Source of the DNA: Fibrobacter sp. UWR2
GTDB taxonomy: Bacteria > Fibrobacterota > Fibrobacteria > Fibrobacterales > Fibrobacteraceae
DNA: 64,000 bases
Direction: 5' to 3'
Assembly: GCF_002210285.1 (NCBI RefSeq)
Contig: NZ_MWQE01000002.1
Location: forward strand, 310,001 to 374,000
Shown piece after piece: positions 8,050 to 16,235 of the stretch. A program made the position numbers and the translations under genes. The notes beneath the pieces were generated by a model. That model searched no databases, was not told the DNA's origin, and worked only from the letters and a program-made list of their open reading frames with translations. Every line of letters begins with the position of its first letter. Positions within the stretch are counted from its first letter, which is position 1.

Positions 8050-9785
8050 TTTTCCGCATCCTCCTATATGCGGGCCTTGCGCTCCTGTTGCCCGGTTTGG
8101 CCGCGCTCGGATATTCCCTCTGGGAAGGTCCTGCCGCTTGGTCGCTTGATGCGCGTACCTTCTGGGGAACACCGATAAGCCTGTTCGTGTTCTGGATAGG
8201 CCTTGCCCATGCGGGGACGCTCATTTCGGCCATTCTCCTTGCACTCGGTGTTTCGCTAGACCGTCGCACTTCGATGCTTGCCGAACTCACGACGTTGTGT
8301 GCGCTCGTCGTTGCGGCCGTCTTCCCGCTCATGCATCTCGGTGTGGTGGAAAACTTCTACATGGTTATTCCGTTCCTCGATGCACGTGGAACCTTCGCCA
8401 ACGTCGGGTCCCCGCTAGTCTGGGACTTCTGTTGCATCGCCATCTACGCAATTCTCTCGCTGGTATTCTTCGTCATTCACTTGCTTTCGGACCGCTTCCA
8501 GGCACTCGAGAACTTGCGCCGCCCGATGGCGTGGCTGCTCTTCCCGCTGGTGCTCTGGGTGCATACGATCGTGAGCCTCGATTTCGCGGTGACGTTCGTG
8601 CCGGAGTGGCGCGGGGCGTTCTTCCCGCTGTACTTTATCGCGGGCGCCATCTATTCGGGCCTCGCTATGGTGAACGTTCTCCTTGTGGCCGAGGGCTGTC
8701 GTGTCCGCATGCTCGAGAAGCTCATGGTGGCTGGCTCCTTCGTGATGCTTGCCTTCTGGGCCTGGAACTTTGCGCTGAAGGGCGACTGGAATTTCTCCGT
8801 TTTCGCTTTCGGGGCGCTCCTGCCGCAACTCTGGTGGGTGTCCACCTTCCGCGAGAGTGCAATCGGCCGCCTGTTTGTATCGGGCTCGGTGCTGCTCGGG
8901 CTGTGGCTTGAACGCTTCTATCTCGTGATGCCTGCCGAACCGCGCGAGTTCGGGTGGATCGATATGGGCCTTATCGTCTTCTCTGTCGGGTTATTTACAA
9001 CGTTGCTTGTGCTATTGCGCATAAAGTTGCGTAAACCCATCGAAGGGGACGAACTACTGTTCGGTGAAGTGGACGAAAAACCTGCCCCTGTCGTGGAACA
9101 CCATACGGAACCGCTTACAAGTCGCGAATTTATCGTATTGCGCTTCCCGCTGCTTGTCGGTGTACTCGTGGCGCTAGTCTACACGCTCTGGGCGGTCTCG
9201 AGGCCGGCATTCGATACGGTCGCCCTCGGGCTCCCGAACGTGGCAGCGTTGTTTTTCCCGATTGTGGCGCTTGTGGCCTCTGTCGTGCTTTGTGCACGCC
9301 CGGCCTGGAACATCGGACGCGGTTCTCGATATCTGAAATTAATCATTATTGTATGTGTTGCTTTATTTGCCTTCCTTGCGGGAATGTTCTATGCGGGCGG
9401 ATCGTCTACTCCTTCGAAGTATTTGACAGGCGTGGATATCCCTCAGTTTGTGGAGGGCGGCTCTGCGGTCGTTCCCGATTCCCTCCATGCCCGCGCTATG
9501 TGGAATGCTCGTTGCAGTAGCTGTCATGGAACGGATGGCAAGTTCAACGAGAAGTTTATCCGCGAATTCTATCCGGTTCCGCAGAAACTGACTGCTGCTC
9601 GGCTTGATTCCCTCGGCGAGGATTCGCTTGTGCATGTGATTTTGAACGGTCGAACCAACATGAATCCGTATGGAGACCGCATTACCGAGTCGGAAGCTCG
9701 CGCTCTTGTGCGGTACATGCGTTCGCTCGCCCCGGCAGACATCCCGGCGCCCGAAACAAATGAAACAACGGAGGCCGCCCCATGA
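8046..9785 (+). CDS. NrfD/ActC-like quinol-interacting membrane subunit fused to cytochrome c
   Basis: 579 residues. The first ~450 are a multispanning NrfD/PsrC-type protein (for example FVFWIGLAHAGTLISAILLA and VVENFYMVIPFLDARGTFAN, both like ActC). The last ~95 residues are a periplasmic cytochrome c domain with CSSCH (Cys490, Cys493, His494) and a likely Met ligand in TNMNPYG. Such a protein would take electrons from menaquinol and hand them directly to its own haem. The start is TTG at 8046, overlapping the upstream stop as TTGA; the next gene overlaps as ATGA, so the cluster is translationally coupled. The NrfD-cytochrome c fusion is unusual; ActC and the cytochrome are normally separate. 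Confidence 0.82.
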   Translation: MIFRILLYAGLALLLPGLAALGYSLWEGPAAWSLDARTFWGTPISLFVFWIGLAHAGTLISAILLALGVSLDRRTSMLAELTTLCALVVAAVFPLMHLGVVENFYMVIPFLDARGTFANVGSPLVWDFCCIAIYAILSLVFFVIHLLSDRFQALENLRRPMAWLLFPLVLWVHTIVSLDFAVTFVPEWRGAFFPLYFIAGAIYSGLAMVNVLLVAEGCRVRMLEKLMVAGSFVMLAFWAWNFALKGDWNFSVFAFGALLPQLWWVSTFRESAIGRLFVSGSVLLGLWLERFYLVMPAEPREFGWIDMGLIVFSVGLFTTLLVLLRIKLRKPIEGDELLFGEVDEKPAPVVEHHTEPLTSREFIVLRFPLLVGVLVALVYTLWAVSRPAFDTVALGLPNVAALFFPIVALVASVVLCARPAWNIGRGSRYLKLIIIVCVALFAFLAGMFYAGGSSTPSKYLTGVDIPQFVEGGSAVVPDSLHARAMWNARCSSCHGTDGKFNEKFIREFYPVPQKLTAARLDSLGEDSLVHVILNGRTNMNPYGDRITESEARALVRYMRSLAPADIPAPETNETTEAAP

Positions 9786-10228
9786 CCCCGTTGATGAATG
9801 CCTTTGCTTGCCTGCTCTCGCTTGCCATGGCGCAGTTCCTGTGGCATCGTCCTATCAGGCTATTCAAGGAAGCGTTCTTCCTGTTCCTTTCGCTTGTCGT
9901 GTTCGGTTTCTATGCGTTCCTTGCCGGCGATATGTCGCAGCCGATGATGGAATCATACCCGTTCCGCATGCTTGCTCTTTGCCTGTGTTTCTCGACGACG
10001 GCACTTCCGAACAAGCGTCGCCGCTACCTGCTCATGGCGCAGGTGATGTGGCTGTGGATTGAATTCTTTGGCGGGATTTCGCTTTACTACCATGGAATCG
10101 ATATGCCGTGGACACGCATTATTGCGATATGCGTGTCGGTGTTTGGCTCCACGTTCCTCTCGCGAATCTCGCAGGGTATGGAATTCGCCCTGATGGCCTA
10201 CTGGATTGCCGTCTGGGTGTTCTTCTAG
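9782..10228 (+). CDS. Small integral membrane protein of the redox cluster
   Basis: 148 residues with about four or five predicted membrane helices (LLSLAMAQFLWHRP, EAFFLFLSLVVFGFYAFLAG, FRMLALCLCFSTTA, IIAICVSVFGSTFL, FALMAYWIAVWVFF). No haem or metal motif is visible and I do not recognise the family. It overlaps the NrfD-cytochrome fusion by four bases (ATGA), so it is almost certainly made with it and is probably an accessory or small membrane subunit of that complex. Position and size are reminiscent of ActF/ActD-type partners, but there is no sequence basis for equating them. Confidence 0.7.
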   Translation: MTPLMNAFACLLSLAMAQFLWHRPIRLFKEAFFLFLSLVVFGFYAFLAGDMSQPMMESYPFRMLALCLCFSTTALPNKRRRYLLMAQVMWLWIEFFGGISLYYHGIDMPWTRIIAICVSVFGSTFLSRISQGMEFALMAYWIAVWVFF

Positions 10229-10249
10229 GCGTGCAAAAATTCGTTTAGG

Positions 10250-10843
10250 CTACGGGTCGAGCAGGTCGCCGCGCAGCACTTCTATTTTGTCGCCGATAAG
10301 GCTTATGATGTTCGTCGGGTTGATCTCGATTGGGCCGCAGTCGACCATCATTTCAACGGAGTGTTCGAAGGTCTTCCAGATTTCATCCGGTTCGTAGATG
10401 TCCTCTTCCGAAAGTTTCGCCGCCGTGCTCAGGATGGGCTTGTCGAAATGCTGGAACAGTTCCTTGAAAAACGGGTGTGTGGGCATGCGCACGCCTATTT
10501 CGGGGCGCTTTACGTCGAGCCTGCGTGCGATATGCGGGTCGGCAGGCAGGATGAACGTATAGGGTCCGGGTACGCGGGGCTTCATGATGTTGAAGGCGAA
10601 GTTGTCGATGCGGGCGTAGTCGGTTGCCGAACGGATGTCGGGGATGATGAGCGCCATGAAGAACTTCTTCATCGGCTTCTTTAGCGCGTAAAGTTTGTGG
10701 ATTGCCTTCGGTGACTCGGCGTTACAGCCGACGGCGTAGCCGGATTCGGTGGGGTAGAGTACGAGACCGTCGTCCTCGAGGGCGGCAGCGGCAAGCTTTA
10801 CGATTCTCGCCTGCGGATTCACTGGATGTACTTCGAAACGCAT
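10250..10843 (-). CDS. YciO/YrdC/Sua5-family protein
   Basis: 197 residues of the double-stranded-RNA-binding YrdC fold: VLYPTESGYAVGCNA, the KKPMKKF segment near the usual KxR/K-rich pocket, and PGPYTFILPA. Family members (TsaC/Sua5) make threonylcarbamoyl-AMP for t6A tRNA modification; YciO-type relatives are close in sequence and may do the same or a related reaction. It lacks the C-terminal Sua5 domain. The ATG at 10843 is preceded 6 nt upstream by TATATT, so a leaderless transcript is likely even though the yraN-type gene lies just upstream on the same strand. YciO rather than TsaC is favoured from its NPQ...GLVLYPTES N-terminal pattern, with modest certainty. Confidence 0.85.
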   Translation of the reverse strand: MRFEVHPVNPQARIVKLAAAALEDDGLVLYPTESGYAVGCNAESPKAIHKLYALKKPMKKFFMALIIPDIRSATDYARIDNFAFNIMKPRVPGPYTFILPADPHIARRLDVKRPEIGVRMPTHPFFKELFQHFDKPILSTAAKLSEEDIYEPDEIWKTFEHSVEMMVDCGPIEINPTNIISLIGDKIEVLRGDLLDP

Positions 10844-10849
10844 GGCGAT

Positions 10850-10855
10850 AATATA
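10850..10855 (-). promoter_or_regulatory. -10 element TATATT of the YciO-like gene
   Basis: TATATT on the minus strand ends 6 nt before the ATG at 10843; no ribosome site fits in the gap. Confidence 0.5.
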
Positions 10856-10903
10856 AAAAAGGGGCGCGGAGACGGCTCTTGCAATAGCCCGGAATATATG
10901 TCG

Positions 10904-11368
10904 CTAGCATTGTGGAATGACCTGCGAGCCTTCGAAGGCGTTCTTGATATGGCTGAACTGCAGCGGTTTTAGGTACACGCGCGCCGAAAGCACGTCGAAA
11001 CGGCAGGGCTGGTCGAAACCCTTGGGGGCATCGTCCCGGTGCGTGTGTAAAAAGTGGCAGGCGGTTTTCCAGATTTTCTTCTGCTTCGCTGCGTTCACGC
11101 GCGCCGCCGGGTTACCTTGCTGGTTGTTCCATACGGATTTTACCTCCACGAACACGATGGTATCGCCTTCGCGGGCGACAATGTCGAGTTCTCCTCCCTG
11201 GTAGGCGTAATTGCGGGCGATAATCTCGTAGCCGAGCCTGCGCAGGTATGCCGCCGCCTGCGACTCGATGAAGTTGCCCTTGGGGCGGTTCGAGGCTTTA
11301 TTGCCTCCGTCTTGCGTGTTTTTAAATTTGCGAATCATTTGCAAATTGTGGCTATCTCTTTTTATCAT
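10904..11368 (-). CDS. YraN/UPF0102 family nuclease-fold protein
   Basis: 154 residues. The core matches UPF0102: ESQAAAYLRRLGYEIIARNY, then GGELDIVAREGDTIVFVEVKSV, which contains the E...D...ExK pattern of the PD-(D/E)xK nuclease fold. These proteins resemble Holliday-junction resolvases, but their cellular substrate is not established. The first ~30 residues are polar and unconserved, so an internal start (ATG at 11335) is possible; the ATG at 11368 has a good GAGGAAAA site upstream and is kept. It follows the kinase operon terminator and precedes the YciO-like gene on the same strand. Confidence 0.85.
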   Translation of the reverse strand: MIKRDSHNLQMIRKFKNTQDGGNKASNRPKGNFIESQAAAYLRRLGYEIIARNYAYQGGELDIVAREGDTIVFVEVKSVWNNQQGNPAARVNAAKQKKIWKTACHFLHTHRDDAPKGFDQPCRFDVLSARVYLKPLQFSHIKNAFEGSQVIPQC

Positions 11369-11381
11369 GTTTTTCCTCTAT

Positions 11382-11413
11382 AAAAAAAGAACACGCGTTG
11401 ATTCGCATGTTCT
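11382..11413 (-). terminator. Terminator of the RND-aminotransferase-ABC-kinase operon
   Basis: On the minus strand AGAACATGCG pairs with CGCGTGTTCT around a short loop (one G-T pair), followed by seven T residues; about 40 nt past the kinase stop codon. Confidence 0.85.
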
Positions 11414-11452
11414 AATAGGGTCGCCCTGCTTACGGAGCTATGTTTAAACTTG

Positions 11453-12958
11453 CTAGTGGAGTTCCATTCCGAGCATCTTTATTTCCGATATGGCGAAGTC
11501 CTTGTTGTCGGCGTCGTAAACTTCGTCAAGGTAGATCTTGATTTCGCTTGTTTCCATCGCCTGGATTGTCGGGTACTGCATTCCCTTGATATTGTCGAGC
11601 AGGACTTTCTGCTTGAATCCTTCCTTTGTTTCCAGTGTGAGCGACTTGGGCTTCTTGAATATGCGGAAGCGGTCGCCGAACGGGTCGTCGACAGATTTCT
11701 GGTAACCGACGGCGAAACCGATGTGGGTGATGAGTGTTACGTTGTCAAAGAACATCGTAAGCACTGGATTCTGCGGCTTTGCGGGCATGGCAGTGAGCCA
11801 GGCCGTTTTGAGGTCGCCGTCTGTGAGGTTGTCGAGCGGGTATCCGCCCGAGACGTCTGCCTCGATAGCGGACTGTTCAAAGTTTCCGATGGCGTCGTCC
11901 CACTCGATGTCACGAAGCGTGTTTTCGGGCTTGTACGTGAGCATTAGGAGCACCATCAGCAATATGATGAGCGGGAATAGGGAAATTGCGAGAGCAGTAA
12001 GACGCCTGCGGATGACGCGCACACTGGCCGGGATTTTTGTTGCGGCTTCGGCGATGGACGTGGTGCCGTGGCGGAGCAGGGACTGCTTCTTGCCGAGTTT
12101 CATGTTCCCGTGGGTTTCTTTTTGCGGGAAAACCTGGTCACAGTCGTCGAGGAATTCCTGCATGTCGTGGTAGCGCTCGTTGAGTTTTTTCTTGAGGCAC
12201 TTGAGGATAAGTTCCGATAGTCCCGGTGGCATGTCGGGGCGGAACTGTCTTGGGTCCGGAGGCGGTTCCTGCACGTGCTTGAGTGCGATTTCTACGGGGC
12301 GGTTCCCCTGGAAGGGAAGGCGGCCACAGGTCATCTCGTACAAGATAACGCCCATGCTGTAGATGTCGGACTGGAGCGAAACCTCGTCACCGTGGCACTG
12401 CTCAGGGCTCATGTATTCGGGCGTTCCCATTGTCATGCCCGTCTTGGTGAGCCTGTCTTTTTCCATCTCCTGGATGTAGGAAATGCCGAAGTCCATCACG
12501 TACACGCGGTTGTCGCGGGTGAGCATGATGTTGGAGGGCTTCACGTCGCGGTGGACGATACCCTTGCTGTGGGCGTAAAGGAGGCCGCGTGCAATCTGGC
12601 GGATAATCAGTTCGATGGCGTCAAAGGGGAGCTTGCTCTGCTTCTGGAGAACGTCGGAAAGCGAGTAGCCCTGCACGTAGGTCATCGCGATAAAGAGCTG
12701 GTTGTTCTGCTTTCCGAAGTCGAAAACGTGCACGATGTTCTGGTGGTCCAGTTCCTTCATGGCCTGGGCTTCCAGGTAGAATCGCTGGATTGCTTCGCCG
12801 TCAGCGGAGGCGTCCAGGATCTTGAACGCGACTTCGCGCTTGAGTTTCTTGTCGAGAGCCTTGTAGACTAGCCCCATTCCCCCTTTGCCGAGTGTGCCGA
12901 TCAGGTCGTAGTTGTCGTTGAACGGACGGGGAAAATGCTGTACGTCGTTTGCGGTCAT
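11453..12958 (-). CDS. Membrane Ser/Thr protein kinase (PknB type)
   Basis: 501 residues from the ATG at 12958, chosen because it overlaps the upstream stop as ATGA; the frame is open further upstream but inside the FHA-ABC gene. The N-terminal kinase domain (17-280) is intact: G-loop GTLGKGGMG, Lys46 in VAFKIL, HRDVKPSN with Asp138, DFG at 156-158 and GTPEYMSPEQ. A membrane helix (LAISLFPLIILLMVLLMLTY, about 330-350) is followed by an extracytoplasmic domain with a discoidin/F5-8C-like beta pattern, perhaps a glycan sensor. It is the last gene of an operon whose preceding gene carries a phosphothreonine-binding FHA domain, a likely substrate or partner. Confidence 0.9.
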   Translation of the reverse strand: MTANDVQHFPRPFNDNYDLIGTLGKGGMGLVYKALDKKLKREVAFKILDASADGEAIQRFYLEAQAMKELDHQNIVHVFDFGKQNNQLFIAMTYVQGYSLSDVLQKQSKLPFDAIELIIRQIARGLLYAHSKGIVHRDVKPSNIMLTRDNRVYVMDFGISYIQEMEKDRLTKTGMTMGTPEYMSPEQCHGDEVSLQSDIYSMGVILYEMTCGRLPFQGNRPVEIALKHVQEPPPDPRQFRPDMPPGLSELILKCLKKKLNERYHDMQEFLDDCDQVFPQKETHGNMKLGKKQSLLRHGTTSIAEAATKIPASVRVIRRRLTALAISLFPLIILLMVLLMLTYKPENTLRDIEWDDAIGNFEQSAIEADVSGGYPLDNLTDGDLKTAWLTAMPAKPQNPVLTMFFDNVTLITHIGFAVGYQKSVDDPFGDRFRIFKKPKSLTLETKEGFKQKVLLDNIKGMQYPTIQAMETSEIKIYLDEVYDADNKDFAISEIKMLGMELH

Positions 12959-15030
12959 TTTGCTTTTTTCGAACTGTGGAGAATTATTGCGGTAATTATA
13001 CAAAATATAAGGGCGAGCGTTAGCGCGGAAATGGCGTTACGCATGTTGTCGGGGCGTTCCAGCAGCAGGTTCAGGAGCGAACTTTGGTTGTAACGCGACC
13101 AGACGATGGTCGAAAGCCACTTGCCGATATGTTGCATCTGGTCGAAGGGCACGAGCGCTCCGGCGAGTGCTACCTGCGGGATGATGATGAGTGGCAGGAA
13201 AGCGTTTGCCTGCCCGGAATTCTTGGAAAGCGAACTGACGAGCAGGCCCATAGCCACAGCGGGCGCAACAGTGCAGGCGAATGTGGCCGCAAGCAGGGCG
13301 GGCGAGGGGTGCACGGTAATGCGGTAGGCGACAAATGCGTAGACGATTGCGGTCTGGATAAACGCCGCGATGGAGGGGAGTAGCAGCTTGCCTGCATAGT
13401 AGGGGATTGTCTTTTGACCCTTGCGCAGTTCACCGCGGACGATCTCTTTTTCTTGTACGATTTCGCGGATGGAAAGCGATAGTGCAAACCAGTTGGCGCA
13501 CAGGATTATCGCGAAGGAGACGGTCCACAGCGAGGACGACGCCGAGAAAATCTGCGAGAAGAGGAAACCGATGATGAACGGCTGCAACAGGAGTGCTGCT
13601 GTCTTTCCCTTGTCGCGGAACCACTGCTTGAGCAGGAGTTTCATGCCGTACAGGAGCGATTCGCTGTTGCTGCGGCTCGAAAAGTAGATGTGCTCGCAGT
13701 TGTTCTGAACGGTGTCGCGGCTTGCGATGCCCGATTCCTTCCAGGCGGAAGAAGCATCGTGCCCGAGGTTCGAAAGGATTGTCTCGGGGTCGTTAGTCTT
13801 GAAATACTGGTAGGCGGCTTGCGGCGTCCCGTAGAATCCCTGTTCTCCGCGGTGTAGCACGAGTACCTTGTTCGCGATGTGGAGCGCCTCGTAACTGTGC
13901 GTGGTGAGGATTATCGTATGCCCGAGGAAGGCGAGTTGCTTTAAATGCGAGCAGAGGATGCGTGAATTGAACGGATCGAGGCCCGAGAGGGGCTCGTCGA
14001 GAATGATGAGGCCCGGATTGCCCATGAGTTCCGCGGCGAGGGCGACACGGCGGTGCTCGCCGCCGCTCAGCGTCTTTATGCGGTGCGTACGGCGGTCGCT
14101 GAGCCCGAAAAGTTCGCAGAACTTTTCGAGTCGCCCTTCGGCGTTCTTGCGGAAGTCGTGTGAATCCATCGCGATTCTGGCTCCGTGACGGAGCGTTTCG
14201 TCGACGGTCAAGTCTTCGCGCAGTGGCGGGTCTTGCGAGAGTATGGCGATGCGCTCGCGTATTTTTTTGCAGCGGTAGTCGACGCCGCCGATTTTCACTT
14301 CGCTATCTTCGCCCTTGCGGTAAGTGCCTTCGAAGAGCTTGAGCAGGCTTGACTTTCCTTGGCCGGATCGCCCGATTATTGCAAGTATTTCGCCTGCGGG
14401 CAAATCAAAATCTATGCCCGAAAGCAGTTGTTTTTTGCCGGCGAAAACGTCTAGATTGCGCACATGGATATCGAACCCTACGGACGCTTTCCGGAGCAAT
14501 ACCGCCCCGTCCTTTACTGCGATTTCCGTCTGGTCGTAGTGGGTCGTTTCTCCTTCGTTCAGGAGAATTTTCTTGTAGCGCTTGCCGTTCTCATCGGTTA
14601 CCGCGTGCCTGAACTGGAGTTCTGCTCCGTTCGCATTGGCCTTGAACTGAATTTCGTTTTTAAAGCCTTCCTCGTCAATTTCGTACTTTGCAGGGGAATC
14701 GGTGAGTTCGATTTTTTCCACTTCGTCGTTCACGTCGAACAGCAGCAGGGAAAGCTCTCCGTCCTTCAGGTTCGCGCGCATCTGCTTTACGCCAATCCCG
14801 ATGACATCGCCGTCGTGGATTTCCGAATCGGTGACCTGTACATCGTTCAGGAGCGTGAAACTGTTTTCGGTGAGGCTCTTGATGCGCCATTCGGGGCCGG
14901 CCGCGGTCTCGATGCGTTCTATGATGGCATGTTCTCTCGACACGAACCGTTCGGGGAAGTGGAGGTCGCTTCCTTCCTTTCGCCCTATGGTAAAGGGCCT
15001 GTCCTTGCACGGTGTGACGATATGGAACAT
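12955..15030 (-). CDS. FHA domain - ABC transporter fusion (ATPase plus ABC-2 permease)
   Basis: 691 residues in three parts: an FHA phosphothreonine-recognition domain (about 10-95, FTIGRKEGSDLHFPERFVSR, then NSFTLLNDVQV), an ABC ATPase (about 190-415; Walker A GRSGQGKSS at 220-228, signature LSGGEHRRVALA, Walker B LIILDEPLSGLD) and a C-terminal ABC-2 type permease with about six helices (480-690). The layout is like ABCG half-transporters with an added FHA domain. Five bases separate it from the aminotransferase gene and it overlaps the kinase gene by four, so transport is plausibly switched by the neighbouring kinase. Substrate unknown; cell-envelope material is a reasonable guess. Confidence 0.9.
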   Translation of the reverse strand: MFHIVTPCKDRPFTIGRKEGSDLHFPERFVSREHAIIERIETAAGPEWRIKSLTENSFTLLNDVQVTDSEIHDGDVIGIGVKQMRANLKDGELSLLLFDVNDEVEKIELTDSPAKYEIDEEGFKNEIQFKANANGAELQFRHAVTDENGKRYKKILLNEGETTHYDQTEIAVKDGAVLLRKASVGFDIHVRNLDVFAGKKQLLSGIDFDLPAGEILAIIGRSGQGKSSLLKLFEGTYRKGEDSEVKIGGVDYRCKKIRERIAILSQDPPLREDLTVDETLRHGARIAMDSHDFRKNAEGRLEKFCELFGLSDRRTHRIKTLSGGEHRRVALAAELMGNPGLIILDEPLSGLDPFNSRILCSHLKQLAFLGHTIILTTHSYEALHIANKVLVLHRGEQGFYGTPQAAYQYFKTNDPETILSNLGHDASSAWKESGIASRDTVQNNCEHIYFSSRSNSESLLYGMKLLLKQWFRDKGKTAALLLQPFIIGFLFSQIFSASSSLWTVSFAIILCANWFALSLSIREIVQEKEIVRGELRKGQKTIPYYAGKLLLPSIAAFIQTAIVYAFVAYRITVHPSPALLAATFACTVAPAVAMGLLVSSLSKNSGQANAFLPLIIIPQVALAGALVPFDQMQHIGKWLSTIVWSRYNQSSLLNLLLERPDNMRNAISALTLALIFCIITAIILHSSKKAK

Positions 15031-15035
15031 GGTGC

Positions 15036-16235
15036 TTACCCGCGGAGCGATTTCACTCCGCGCTCAAAACGTTCACAGGCTTTCGCAAGCGATTCGTCGC
15101 TTGCCGCATAAGAGAATCTCATGCAGGTGTCATCGCCGAAAGCGGCGCCCGGCACAATAGCAAGCCCTTCGCTTTCGAGTAGGAACTTGCAGAAGTCGAT
15201 GGAACCCTCGATTTTTGTACCTTCGGGGGTTGTTTTCCCGTAGAGTTTGCTGACGGGGAGGAACAGGTAGAATGCGCCTGCCGGGGCCTTTACGCTTTCG
15301 CCGAGAATGGCGGACATGCGTTCTACCATGAAGTCCCTGCGCTTTTTGAAAGCGGCGCACATACTTTCGGTGCTTGCCTTGCCCATTTGGAGTGCGGCAA
15401 GGGCCGCGTATTGCGCCACGTTGCTCGGGTGGTGCGTTGCCTGTCCCTGGATTTTGCCGATGATCTTTGCAATCGGTGCGGGCGCGGCGTCATAGCCGAT
15501 ACGCCATCCCGTCATGCAGTACGATTTAGAAAAGCCGTTCACGACAATCGTGCGTTCCGGCATCCCGTCGAATGCGGCGGCACTGACAAAGCTTCCGCTG
15601 TAGGTGAAGTATTCATATACCTCGTCAGAGATGCAGTAGATGTCTTTTTCGACAATGACTTTTGCAAGGCTTGCGAGCTCTTCGCGCGAATATACGGAAC
15701 CGGTCGGGTTGCACGGGTTGTTCAGGAGTATTGCTTTTGTCTTGTCGGTGCAGGCTTCGCTGAGTTGCTTTGCCGTAATCTTGAAGTCGTTTTCGATACC
15801 GGCCTGCACAAATACGGGCTTGCCGCCGAGCCACTTTACGAGTTCAGGGTAGGTGACCCAGTAGGGCGCGGGTATAATCACTTCGTCGCCCGGGTTTACA
15901 AGCGCTGCTAGCGCATTGAACACGGCGTGCTTCGCCCCGCTAGTCATGATAATCTGTTCGGGAGCGTAGTCGATGCCGTTTTCCTTCTTGAGTTTTTCGG
16001 CAACGGCCTTGCGCACCTCGAGAATGCCTACGGGTGCGGTGTAGCGCGTTTTGCCGGTACGTATGGCTTCGCAGGCGGCGTCCTGGATGGGCGTGGGAGT
16101 CGGGAAATCAGGTTCGCCGGCACCGAGGCTCACGACGTCCTTGCCGTCGGCAATCATCTGCTTTGCAAGGGTGTCAATGGCGACAGTGAGCGATGCTGCG
16201 ATGTTTTCGGTTTTTGTAGAAAGTGCGCGTGTCAT
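15036..16235 (-). CDS. Class I aspartate aminotransferase family
   Basis: 399 residues of fold-type I aminotransferase (AspC/AAT-Ib group). Recognisable are VVSLGAGEPDFPTPTPIQ, the NNPCNPTGSVYS motif with the PLP-contacting Asn, CISDEVYEYFTY with the Asp that pairs with the PLP nitrogen, the Schiff-base Lys in NGFSKSYCMTGWRIG, and the C-terminal MRFSYAASDE with the carboxylate-binding Arg. It should interconvert aspartate and oxaloacetate, although the Ib subgroup also includes prephenate aminotransferases. Its start overlaps the end of the RND exporter (ATGA) and the FHA-ABC gene follows by 5 nt. Why an amino-acid enzyme sits among transport and signalling genes is not clear. Confidence 0.88.
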   Translation of the reverse strand: MTRALSTKTENIAASLTVAIDTLAKQMIADGKDVVSLGAGEPDFPTPTPIQDAACEAIRTGKTRYTAPVGILEVRKAVAEKLKKENGIDYAPEQIIMTSGAKHAVFNALAALVNPGDEVIIPAPYWVTYPELVKWLGGKPVFVQAGIENDFKITAKQLSEACTDKTKAILLNNPCNPTGSVYSREELASLAKVIVEKDIYCISDEVYEYFTYSGSFVSAAAFDGMPERTIVVNGFSKSYCMTGWRIGYDAAPAPIAKIIGKIQGQATHHPSNVAQYAALAALQMGKASTESMCAAFKKRRDFMVERMSAILGESVKAPAGAFYLFLPVSKLYGKTTPEGTKIEGSIDFCKFLLESEGLAIVPGAAFGDDTCMRFSYAASDESLAKACERFERGVKSLRG

